A stretch of DNA of 64,000 nt from Loripinus fragilis (lineage: Eukaryota > Mollusca > Bivalvia > Lucinida > Lucinidae): contig OZ026520.1 of NCBI GenBank assembly GCA_964019695.1, positions 19,730,130-19,794,129 of the forward strand, given 5' to 3'. This document shows positions 43,301 through 55,300 of the stretch, one piece after another; position 1 is the first letter of the stretch; every line of letters starts with the position of its first letter. A program made the position numbers and the translations under genes. The notes below the pieces were generated by a model. That model made no database searches. It was not told the DNA's origin and saw only the letters and a program-made list of their open reading frames with translations.

Positions 43301-46300
43301 TTTTAGTTTACCAATAAGGCCCCAATGAAATGTGCAAGGTGTCAAAATAAACTTTTCCAAAATGCACCATTTGGGGTTTGTAACTAGCTTTGAGTTTGGA
43401 CAACTTTAAACTTTAAAGACCCAGTCTGCACAAGACATGTTGTCGAATTGCAGTTTTGGATCATCCCGTGATTAACAAAACATTGGTTTCAAGTCCAAGC
43501 CATGTTTACGAACTTCGCAGTACTTTCAATATAAATTTACATTAGAGTGATTGCTATGTTTCTTTCGAATAGATGGGAAATTTGATCAGATGATCTTGTA
43601 ACATACTCAGTACAGTGGCCTAAACGGATCATTGATAAAAATCAAATGTAATTCGAGGTTAAGCTTTCAGGAAAGATTCAAGTTTACTAGCTTTTTACGC
43701 AATATTATCTAAGATGGGCATTTGGAAAGTTCGTAGAATCATAACTCTAAAATGCGCTGATAAAATGTTTATCAAATAACATATTTTGGAATCTATCGGA
43801 TTCAACGGCTAATTGATGGTTTAATTTTGATAAAAAAGAAAAGATTTGGCATGCTCGGGCAGCGCATAGTCAAATACAGATATATATATATATATATCTA
43901 TATATATATATATATACACACACTGGTGGAAATTTTAAGCAAAATAATTCGAAAAAACGAAGGAAAATTGGGGACCTTATTTATGATAATGATTTGATAA
44001 ATTAACGATTTGATACAAACTTATTTTTTATTAAAATATATTATGCGATCACTGCTTGCACGACTTACACCTTAACATTCAGAAAATGATGACTGATACA
44101 GAAATGGTAAACTCTCTAAAAGTTGATTTTTTTTATTCTTCTTTAAACTAACTATAAATTGTGTCACTAATGAAGCACGAAAAAAGCCTATTGAGTATGT
44201 TTTGCTTTATTTGTAGCGAACAATGCATAAATATCCATTTATCGCGTAAAAAGTGTGGCTTGATCAGTTCTGTATTCAAGAGAATTATTCCTAATAACAC
44301 TACTCCTACTTTTCAAGAAGTGTGTGGGGTAACTCAACCCCTTATTTGTCGATGGTATAACTCCTCATGGTATCGCATTAACCATCATAAAATCGAGGGA
44401 TTATTAGTAAGGTATTTTTATTTTTTGTTTGCCAATTGAAATTAATCAGAATGTGAACTCATTGCTAAACTCATTCCATCCCATGGGAAGATTCAATGGT
44501 TCTTTTGTTTGTTCTGGTTTGCAAAAAAATATTTTGGTTTCAATACAAAGAGGTTAAAATGTATACATTTGTTTTCAAAATATGTGAACTGTGACATGCA
44601 ATTTTTAGACTGCATATAAGCATATTGCTTTGCTTTCTAAACTGATGATTATATGCATATTGCTTTGCTTTCTAAACTGATGGAGCCTTAATGGCAGAAA
44701 CTAGCTAGTCTGGCCCAGGAAATATGCACACTCTAGTTTCAGTTCTTTGGTGCAGTCTTTGCTTCCAAAGGATACCCTTTTCAGAACATATTTGACTTCA
44801 CTACAGCTGGTGACTGGGACTGTGTGGCGGCGGTAGAACGTCTCCCTGCCCTTCACTATAGTGTAGATTTTATTTTCTTGCCCTATGGGATCATGGGTTT
44901 CATTGTGGAACTTTGAGGTATTAGAGGGTCACTGATGAAGCCTTAATGGCAGAAACTAGCTAGTCTGGCCCAGGAAATATGCACACTCTAATTTCAGTTC
45001 TTTGGAGCAGTCGTTGCTTCCAAACGATACCCTTTAACATAATTGGGATTGCTGTTGCGGCATTTAGGTATTAGAAACGTCCAACTCAGCCAAGTGTATA
45101 ATCACTGTACCAGATTGTGGCCTACCAAATGGTACAAAATTATCTAATTTCATAAACTATTGTTAATGTTTTGCACACTTTTTAAAAGGTGAAAAGTCGT
45201 ATTTTCCACCAAGATTTTGCGTTTTCCAGTATACAAACAATACATGTATGCACAATATTTTTCGCGGTTGCATTATAACACCCTCATTAAATTTGAGCTA
45301 TTACATAAGAAAGATAGTCCCTTAAAATGATTCCAAACATGCTAGGATTTGTAAGTCTGTTACTGAGAAAAATGACCATGCTACAAACTTTCAAAATGCC
45401 CCTCCTAAAGCCCTGAATATACATTTAAAATGAAAAAAATCATTGTTTTGAACTTTCAGACATTGTTTAGATAATTTGAGGAATAATTACTAAGTGGACA
45501 GCGTAGATAAAACTTGTAAGGAATACACAGGTAATAAAATCTCCGAGCGTAAAATTGTAAATATTCTTAAACGCAAAAGAAACGCAACTCTTTCTAAAAT
45601 GGTAGTTCCTTTTTCATCAAAAAATTCAGTCAGCGATAATGACATCGCTAAGTACCGTTATTTGCCTTGCATACAGCACAAAAATCAGGCCGCTGTTACT
45701 TATGGTTGGCTAGCTGCAACGAGAAATGTAAGGCAACCCCCATTTTTAAAGTCACAAAGTTAAAAACTTGTCCCTTTTTTGCGAAAAAAAGTTTTAAACC
45801 AATACCGATTTTCGAAAGCAAAAGGGTAGACAAAAATCAAATCAGGTACTTTTGTTTCTGTCAACGTTCATTTTGTCAAAATGACGTTTTTATTTTTTTA
45901 TGTAATTAGTCATTTTACATCCAAGCGACTATTAATAATCGATAACGTTTAATGTCATCATGTAACCCTCATTGCATTGCATAGAAGACATAAGTATCGC
46001 TACATGAACAAAATCCGTCTGTAATGACTCTTAAAAAAGTAGGGTGACGTCAATAAAGAAACACAGCAACGCAGCGACTGGAAGCATTGGTAATAAATAA
46101 CTTACAAACCGTTTGAGTGCTTTTCTTTGGTTAAGACATCTGGCTATCCGATCAAGCTGTTCGTTTTCAAATCGAATAAGACATCACTTTTTTAGATTCA
46201 AATTGTTGAAATTTACAGACGTCTTTAAAACGTAAGAATGGAAATCGTAATCAAAACCGTTTTACGGCAAATCATTACTCAATGCGCAGGAACATAGGCT

Positions 46301-49300
46301 ATAATTAAGAAATTAGCCTCATGCAATCCATGTGGAAGAAAAAGTGGATTGAAAACGGTTGCGTTTCTTTTGCGATTAAGTATATATTCTTACCCATCAG
46401 TTTAGCATATGTTGTGGGATATGTGGAGTACCCACAACATACGTTTTAGTTGCGAAATAAGAATAGGTTTTCGTTACGCTCTAAGTTGAAGTTAACTAGA
46501 GGTCTTGAATACAAAACTTACTTTGCAGCAAGATTGTTTACTGCAGTCCTATCCACTCCTGCAGAAGGAAGATCATTGCATTGAACTTCATAAGAAATGG
46601 CGCTGGTTCCAGCAAATGTATCAACACTACCAGCTCGGTTGGAGAACCAGACTACGATGGTATTATCCTGGAAATAAACTTATGATATACAATACAAGTT
46701 TAGATTAAATATTAAGCGAGTTGTTGACACCAGCCAATAAGATTGGAGTACGTATCTAGTAGGCGCCAAGTTATCAGCGGTCACATTTTAGTCATATTTT
46801 TGTGTTAGCAAATACACTAAGGAATGGGAGGGTTGACTAGCCAGGTTGAAGACTATATAGAAGTTATAGCTTCCACTTTGCCTCTGCCACTATCTTTTTG
46901 CCACAAATATTACTCAAATAAATTGGTCAAAATAAATCAAGCTCCATGTCACTTTTTCCATAGTCATGATGATAAATTGCCAAAGTTTAATTGTTGATTT
47001 CAAAGTATCGAAGGTAGTTGGAAAATTCTTACTCCACGCAAGTAAGACAACAATACCTTAGGTGTAATTAAACAAAGTTTCAATTTAAAATGACAATTTT
47101 CTTTGGGTATGTGCTAAAATTTCCAAGAGTATCCAAACGGTTGCCAATTTTACTATAGGAATAATAGGGAACGAAACGGGATATTTACTGGTATATGTGA
47201 AGCTCTATGAAAAATTTACCAATAAAAGTGAAACCTAGCAAATGTTGAGGAAGTATTGTAGCTACTTCACTGAAAAGTTTTATCGGAAAATCTTTTTTTC
47301 AGTAAAATGTTACGATAAATCAAACAGGACTATTTATATAAGTCTATGGGAAAATTTTCGGTGGGGCTTAAATTATTTTGACCAGCTTATGAATTTGGTC
47401 CAATTTTTTTTTATCTTTCTTTTACATTTATCACATGACGTCGCGTCTGGGAGCGATATCACGCCATGGTATGAAATTGATAACCCCAAAAGTGCTTTAC
47501 AGATGTGATAACTAATCTAACATTCTTGCTCATGTATTACTGAACCTATTAAACTCGTTGCGAAAAAAAAGATAAAATGCTCGGCAAGCCTCGCAATTTA
47601 CCTCTTTCCTCAACTCGTTTAATAAATTCAATAATCGTGAACACTTATTCCTTTGATTGTGATAGTGTGCAGTCACGGTTAAAACAAATAAGATGCCTTA
47701 TGCAAATGAGAAACCCTGTTATTTTTATACGAGTAGAGCCGCATAGGGCCAGTTAAGCAAACTTTTTCGCATAAAATCGCTATTATTTTCTTATCAGTAT
47801 TAACAGGGTTTTTAGGATGTTCAAAAGAACACGTCTCATTGAGATGGTTGTTTTGAGTACCCAAAACATATGTTTTGGTTGGAAGATAAGAAAATAATTT
47901 TCAGTTATACACTTATCTGTGTAAAGGTAGCACATACAAGTAATAGACCAGCATGCTTTTCCACTGAGTTTGTTGGCAAGATGGCTCCTGCTATATTAGG
48001 TGGCAGCCATTGGATAATGCCAACTGCTAAGATTCAAAATCTATTAACTTTGGCCCATTAAATTCAGCGGAGTTGACTTGAACATAATGTAACAAATGAT
48101 AAACTATACTGAGCAATTGGTTATAATGGGTTTTCCCACAGGCGATCTTTTTTAGCAGTAGATATTTTTTATTAGCAGGTGCACAAACATATCAGTTGTT
48201 TGAAAAGGATATATAATTACTACCCGCAAGAGGTCAAAAGAAACAAATTCGGATTTCATAGTGAGGATTTGATCTGCTGAGCATTTCAATTCCAAACGCT
48301 ATTCAATGGAAAGGGAGATAATTTAAATAATTACGATTTAACTAAAAACAGTACGAAAAAGCTTTAATCGGTGGGTTGGTGCCTGATGCTTATCTGTACC
48401 TGGACCCACCGTGGCTCATCTTGAGGTTTTCTTTATCTCTGACTATTTGTGAGTCATGAGCCCTTTTCTTTGTTTCACCATGGTGTGTTAATTTGATTAG
48501 AGTGTTTCTCCATGATGATACATTGCATTAGTTAGATAGCCTCCATGCGAGCTGAACATTTCTTGTACTTCAACAACAGCAGAATTTAGGGCGAAGATTT
48601 GGTACCAGTAAAATGCATTAAAGCCCCCCCCCCCCCCCGGTGGCTTAGGCTGCTGTCCGTTCTAAGGAGGTGGTTCTGTTGTTTTTTACTGGTTGTTTAT
48701 TGTTACTTCCATTGTGGGAGTCTGTAATTGTTTTGTTGTACGTTACTTTATGTCCATTCTAGTATTGCTATCATCTTGATGGGGAAGAGAGAGCTGGTTG
48801 CTTTGCTTAATTTGTCTTCCTGGTGTCTGGTGATGGTTTAGCGGCTCTTCCTTTGGATGCCACGGGGTTGTCTGCGGTTTGTGATGTGGTATATCCTGAT
48901 CATACTCACTATTTTTGGTGAAAAGAATATTCAGTTTTAAACCGGCTTTCACTTTTTGGCTTTGAGTTCTAAACATTTGATGGAAAAATGAAACTTTTAG
49001 CAGAAAAATATCCGCTCTTTTGCCAGATAAGCTGTTTAAGCAAGGGGGCTTAAAATTGGACTTTAAGTTATGTGAAATGTCAATCGTTTAAGCCCCGTTC
49101 TCACTGTCCCGGTTTAAGGTGCCGGTTCATCCCGGTTTGATGATCCGGGATGAACCGTGATGAATCGTGTCACAACCGTGGCGGCACCGTGGACAACCTT
49201 GGAGATCCGGGATGAACCGTGTTGAACCGGCTCATGTCCCCGGTTGTTTTAAAATGTTTAAAACAACTGGGACTCACCGGGAGTAACCGGGAAGGCTGTC

Positions 49301-52300
49301 AAATACCGTGATAAACCGGGAAGGCGCCGGGTGCAACCGTGTCTCCACCGGGACGGCGTCGGGGCGATACCGGCGCAGTCCGGGAACATCCGTGCCTCCA
49401 CCGTGATAAACCGTGCGGTTCCACTGCCTATGCACATGTAATAAAATGCAAAATAAAAATGAAAAGTCACTCCTGCTGCCCTTAAAATGAAAGTGGATTC
49501 ATCCAAATGATAAGGATGGGAAATTCCATTCGTCACAAGTTGGTTAAATTGTCAGCAGTATAAATGTGCTCATTTACAAAGCTTATGAATAAATGCACTT
49601 ATAGTTAGCATATATGAGCCACGACATGAGATTTCCAACAATATGGTAGTTGCCATTGGCAAAGCCTCAGATCAGCCTGCGCCTAGGAGCAGTCTGATCA
49701 GAGCCTTTGCTAGTCGCTTGATTATTCTATGACTGTTAAGCTACAGACCGAACAACTTTAAAGCTTAATTCGGGACTGCACAGGCTTGTCTGAGTCTACA
49801 CTTCTCAAAATATCACACTGTTGGAAATCACATGCCCCTCAAAGTGTTTATATATCTTTACGAAAAAGCAAGACAATCTGGGCCTAGAATTACAATGTAT
49901 CCTTAAAGTTAAGGAGTACTTACGTTAAGTATTGAATTTCCAGGATGCGAAAAATAACGTTTCCAAACTGATTAAAACCAAAATAGTTTCATTTTTTCTG
50001 TAGATCACAATGATATCTTTGATCATGAGTACTGCATCGGTCTTGGCAATTTATTAAGCATTTAATGTACATGTTGAAGTATCAATACTTAAATTAAGTC
50101 TTCCTTAACTTTAAGGAGGCATTGTAATTCTGGGCCCAGATCAACAACAGTTAAACCTCGTCGTAAGAAAACAGGTCTGCTTCTGCTTATTTGTCATGCA
50201 AATGAGCTGCGAGGTTACTAGGCATTTGCTTTCGTTACACAGATCAAGATTCCTCTAGTAACTCGTATATGGCTGTGCAGTCCAATTTGTGTCATAACTG
50301 TTATGCGATAGAGACAGAAGAAAACTGATGTTACTCCACGTTTTTTATCCTGGTTTTATAGTGTAGAGTAGCACCGGGACGCAACCGTGGCCCTACCGGC
50401 ATATAACCATGGCGCAATCGGCAGTTACCGGGACATCACCGTAAACAACCTGGGTAACACCGGGGTATACCGGCACGAACCGTGGCTCCACCGTGCTGCA
50501 CCGTAAGTGCTCCGTGGTGAACCGGGGATCAACCGGCATCTTGCTTCCTCGAGAACCGGGGCTATGTAATAGTTATACCATGGGTTGTCCGCCTGTACGT
50601 GGAGATAATCCACGAGCTTTAGCGAGTGGATTATCTTACGTACAGGTGGACAAACATGGTATAACTATTTTATGCCACCTACATCAGTGTAGACCTTGCA
50701 CATCACGAGATATATCGTGCTAAAGTTGCTAAGGGTGGTATAAACTGGGGTAAACGTCGGCAAGGTGAGAACGAAATTTATTTTTTATGAAATGTGTCCC
50801 GGTGCATCACGGTATACCGGCTGTCCTGCATCGGGATGAGCCGTGGCTACACCGGCACAGTGAGAATGGGGCTTTAATTTCATCGTACTCCTAAACGTTT
50901 GTCAACATATATTTTTGATATTATGAAATTAAAAATTCTATTTCTTCTAAACTGTCACGTGTGAATCACCAAAGTATATTGCTAAACTTTTTTTACGCTG
51001 AGTATAGAATGCACAGTCGATAGGGTACCATTGCAAATCTAGACCCTAAAAGTTTACCCCAGCACCCCAAATCACACCCCGGGGCATACCCCAGGCAACA
51101 GAATTAAAATTTCATTAGATAGATTTTATCATTTGTGAAAACACAGTTTTGGTATAAAAGTCTTTAAAATGAAATGTATTGATATTCGACCTTTTGATCC
51201 CACACCAAAACCTCAAGTCAGACCCTAGTGTGAAAATTTACCCGAAACTTTACCCCCTTCAATGTGATATGCCACATGTTCGGAAAATGATAGGTTCGAC
51301 CCCCAGCACCAAAAGTCCAACCCCTCGGGCATGACCCAGGCGACAAAATGATAATCCCATTCGATATATCTATATATCTTTTATTTGTGAAAACACACAT
51401 TTGGCATAAAATCTTTGAAATGGACTTAGTAATTGAAATTTAATTATGTTTGACCTTTTGACCCCCTACAGGGCCCCAGGGGGCGGGGTCCAAAAAGGCT
51501 ACTGCACGCCTCATTCTTGTGAGTAACTCACACACCAAATTTGGCTGGATTTACTCCAATGGTTTTGGAGGAGATAACGGACGGAGAGGCGATTACAAGA
51601 TCCCCTTCGCTTTTTAAAACTAGAATTTCGTGAATCGGATGTTTCGCATTGCAAAACAGAAGTTAAACCAGGCAAATTTGTGGAATTTATATCCCCGACG
51701 AAGGGTAAGTTTAGAGAAACTTATAAATCACATAACATAATTTCCATGTCTCCAACCCCAAAGTTCACCTTGGGTATCATACAGATAAGTAAAAAGCTTA
51801 TCTAGTTTTCAGTGCTTAGTTCAATGATAAAAACTTCTTACTTCAACCTGACCCAGAGAGCACGGGTATGAGTAAGGTAGTGTCTGCTTATGTAAGTCTA
51901 GGCTTCTTTTCCCTTAATTTGATATGCAACATTACCATTCATTTTTTAACTTTTAATTCAACCAACAGGTTTAGGTGTGTGTAACGACAGAATATGTGCT
52001 TGCATGGTGCTTTGTGCTCCATTCACTTTGTTGTGCAACACGACTACCTTCAGAAAAAAAGACCTTTTACACACACTATCGACCCCTGGGTAGGAGTCGA
52101 GACAGAATATGTGCTTGCAACTTGTTGCATTCGCGATTCCATTTAATTTGATATGCAACATGACCATGCTCTGAAGTTTGCACTCCACTATTAGGTTTTC
52201 CATAGACGACAATGTTAACATTTACCACCTTTTACGAAAACTATACAAACAAAATATACCAAACCGGCTTCATTTTATAATATCATCCTTGCCGGTCAGT

Positions 52301-55300
52301 TTCAATGAATAATAACTACATGTCTCCAAGCTCAATCCCACACTATATCCCTTTAAACTGATATACTACCAAACAACATGCTTCCTAGTATAGATAGCTC
52401 TTAAAGGGGGTCCAAAAAGCAAAACCCACCTGGTATCAACCTGGTACCAGAATTTATCACCTTGGTCATCTCCATTAAAACGGACTATGACTCGCATCTT
52501 TTAATCAAACGCGACAGAACACCTGTCAATCAACGAATATGGAAGAATGACGTCATTTCAGCGTTAATGTAAAGTATATGCTCTCCCCACAAAAGGCAGG
52601 GCCAGATTTCATGAATATTTAGTGCAGTGTACCCTAAAAGTTAAATTTTGACATATTGATCCCACTCACATTGTCAGGGCAGGGGGGGGGGGGGGGGGCG
52701 GGGTATTTAGTACCAGGTTGCATACATTCGGGATTCCATTTTATTTGATACTTTTGAAAGTTGAATTTTCGACCCCAGGGTCAAGGAGGAGGGGGCGGTC
52801 TGCGGGTAAACTATTTGCAACCATGTTGCTGCAAATGCGATTCCATATAATTTGATATGCAACATGACCATGTTCTGAAAGTTGAATTTTGACCTTTTGA
52901 CTCCACCTCAGAGTCGGGGGAAGGTGGGTCTGAGGGCAAAATAGTTGATACCATGCCCAGGGGGCTACTCTAATTTTTTCCGCATACGTAGGCTCGGACC
53001 AAGCATCTACCGTTCACCCCAAAAAAATATCAGGAATTTCAAGCACCCCAAAAAAATATTTGAAATTTTAGCAACCCAAAAAAATATCACAATTCTGTAC
53101 CTTGATCTTAAAAAAAAGAACCTAAATTGCATAGAAATGACCCTCAAACTAGCTCAATTTTTTGATGGACCCCCAAATAATATCCACAAAATCTTCATAC
53201 CCCCAAAAAATATTAATTTTTCTGAAAACCACCAAAAATATTGAAATTCAGAATTTTGAACCCAAAAAAATGGGCCGAGCCTACGTATGTGTGAAAATAT
53301 CAGAGTACCCCCCCCCCCCCCCCCCCCCCCGGGATACCATGTTGCTGCAGGCATCATTTCCTTTAATTTGATATGCAAATGACAATATTCTGAAAAAGTT
53401 GAAAGTTTTTAAATTTAAAAGGAGCAGTATAAATTTCGTGCTCAGCTAAGTTGGGTATGAAAAAGTTTTATAACATCGGGGCTTGGTCCGGGATCCCGTA
53501 GACGGGTTTTCTGGCATCATGGCCCATACATTTATTTTTTCTACCGACAGTGTTTAATACTTAAACACGCTTTGTACAAAATTGATGATCGAGTTTACCT
53601 GAGAGCATCCAGTTATATTACTTTGTGCACCACTTGTAGAAACTGTACATTTCACAGCTGCAGAGACCCCTTCATCCTGGACGGCAAACACGTGACTGTA
53701 GACACCAACGTTAGGATTGGTAACTTGGACAGTGCCATCAGGAAGACAGACTAAAATAACAAAGGGTTTCTAGCGATAAGGCGTACTGTTTTTTTTAATG
53801 TATTGTTGAAATATGGTCAAATATCGTCTGTTGGCGCTGAACATATTCACCAAAGACATTTAGACCAGTCGTCATTGCACTCTGGCCTGGAAGTCTAAAA
53901 CAAAGCGGTTTGCTTTCTTTTTGATTACCCTGCTTTTTAGAATAAAAATTCATTTTGACCACGTTCTGTAAATGCTATTATCAGTTATATGTACATGGGG
54001 AATTTACCGACAAGGTAAACAATTGTCCCTCCAAACATGAAAACGTTATACTTATTTCTTGCACACCGGATAAGAATATCCGAGATTTTTATCCTGGGAA
54101 AGAAAATCTTATCTTACCCATGTCATCTTAACCAGGAAGTCATTGTTATGTTAGAGTAACGTCATCATGTGAAAATTGCATCTTAGCGTATTCAGGGACT
54201 TCTGGAAGCTTATTTTTAAAGTAAAAGAAATAAAAACAGGTGAGCAAGAATAATCCATTATTCGTGTGAGGGTATGCTAGAAAAAAAACCGTCCCTCGGG
54301 ATCACCGTTTGCCATCAATCGGCAAGCCTCGTGATGCCAAACGGCGATCCTCGGGACGGATTTTATCTATCCTACCCTCCCACTCATGATTCTTATATTA
54401 TACAGTTGATGCCTAATATATGATTAAAACTGCGATTTACAAAGCGGTTGATGTTTGTTAGATGACATCTGTTGCTTGTACAACCTTGTTCCCTACCAAA
54501 ACCCAAGATGCCCTTTACATATATTGTGTACATATGTAGCGACATTTCTTAGTACAAAGGGCTTCTTGGGTCTAAGGGGGAATGCATCTTAAAACTAGAA
54601 ATGTGTCCATTGGACACGGATGCCCCCGCTTTTGCCAAATTCCCATAAATAGGGCATTGTCATTAACAAAGGGCCATAACTCTGATAATAATCGGTGGAT
54701 TTTATCCGTGATCGAACTTGACCTGTATTTTATGACCATAAATATGTGAATGAAATATGAATCCAATATACCAATGTATTCAAAAGATATCACCCGGAAA
54801 CCAATTTCACATAAGGAGATCAAGGGCCATAACTCTGATAATAATTGGTGGATTTTATCCGTAATCGCACTTGGCCTGTATTTTATGATAATATACCTGT
54901 GTATGAAATATGAATCAAATTTACCAATGTATTCAAAAGATATCACCTGGAAACCAATTTCACATACGGAAATCAAGGGCCATAACTCTGATAATAATTG
55001 GTGGATTTTATCCGTAATCAAACTTGGCCTGTATCTTATTATATACCTGTGTATGAAATATGAATCAAATTCACCAATGTATTCAAAAGATATAGCCCGG
55101 AAACCATTTTTCATTCCGAGATCAAGGGTCATAACTCTGATAGTAACTGGTGGATTTTACCAGTAATCGAACTTGAGCTGTATTTTATAATTATATACCT
55201 GTGTATGAAATATGAATTCAATACATTGCTGTATTCAAAATATATCGCCCGGAAACCATTTTTCATTCGGAGATCAAGGGACATAAATCTGATAATAATC

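Larger units (their letters stand above)
49092..50872. mobile_element. Family P DNA element, 1,781 bp, TTTAA duplication
   Basis: Ends GCCCCGTTCTCACTGTCCCG and (inverted) GCCCCATTCTCACTGTGCCG, flanked by TTTAA at 49087-49091 and 50873-50877. Inner ends are full of short degenerate ACCGTG, ACCGGG and GATGAACCGTG words. Other repeats (C at 49615, I at 49877, J at 50563) sit inside. No transposase seen. Superfamily unclear: the 5-bp duplication does not fit piggyBac cleanly. Confidence 0.75.
48105..51007. repeat. Family T copy split by two insertions
   Basis: Three pieces, 48105-48359, 48918-49091 and 50873-51007, together correspond to 24885-25430. The gaps are a family B copy and the family P element. 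Confidence 0.7.

Noticed and set aside
44161..44439. 92-codon frame on the plus strand with several Cys residues
   Set aside because: No domain, AT-rich intron context antisense to the ZP gene, no splice partners.
49092..50872. piggyBac assignment for family P because of TTAA at the left border
   Set aside because: The right border reads C-TTTAA, so the duplication is the 5-bp TTTAA rather than TTAA directly abutting both ends, and no transposase is seen.
54572..55166. Frames of 138 and 186 codons on opposite strands with repeated peptide blocks
   Set aside because: They coincide with the 152-bp tandem array; a unit length near a multiple of three keeps frames open by chance.
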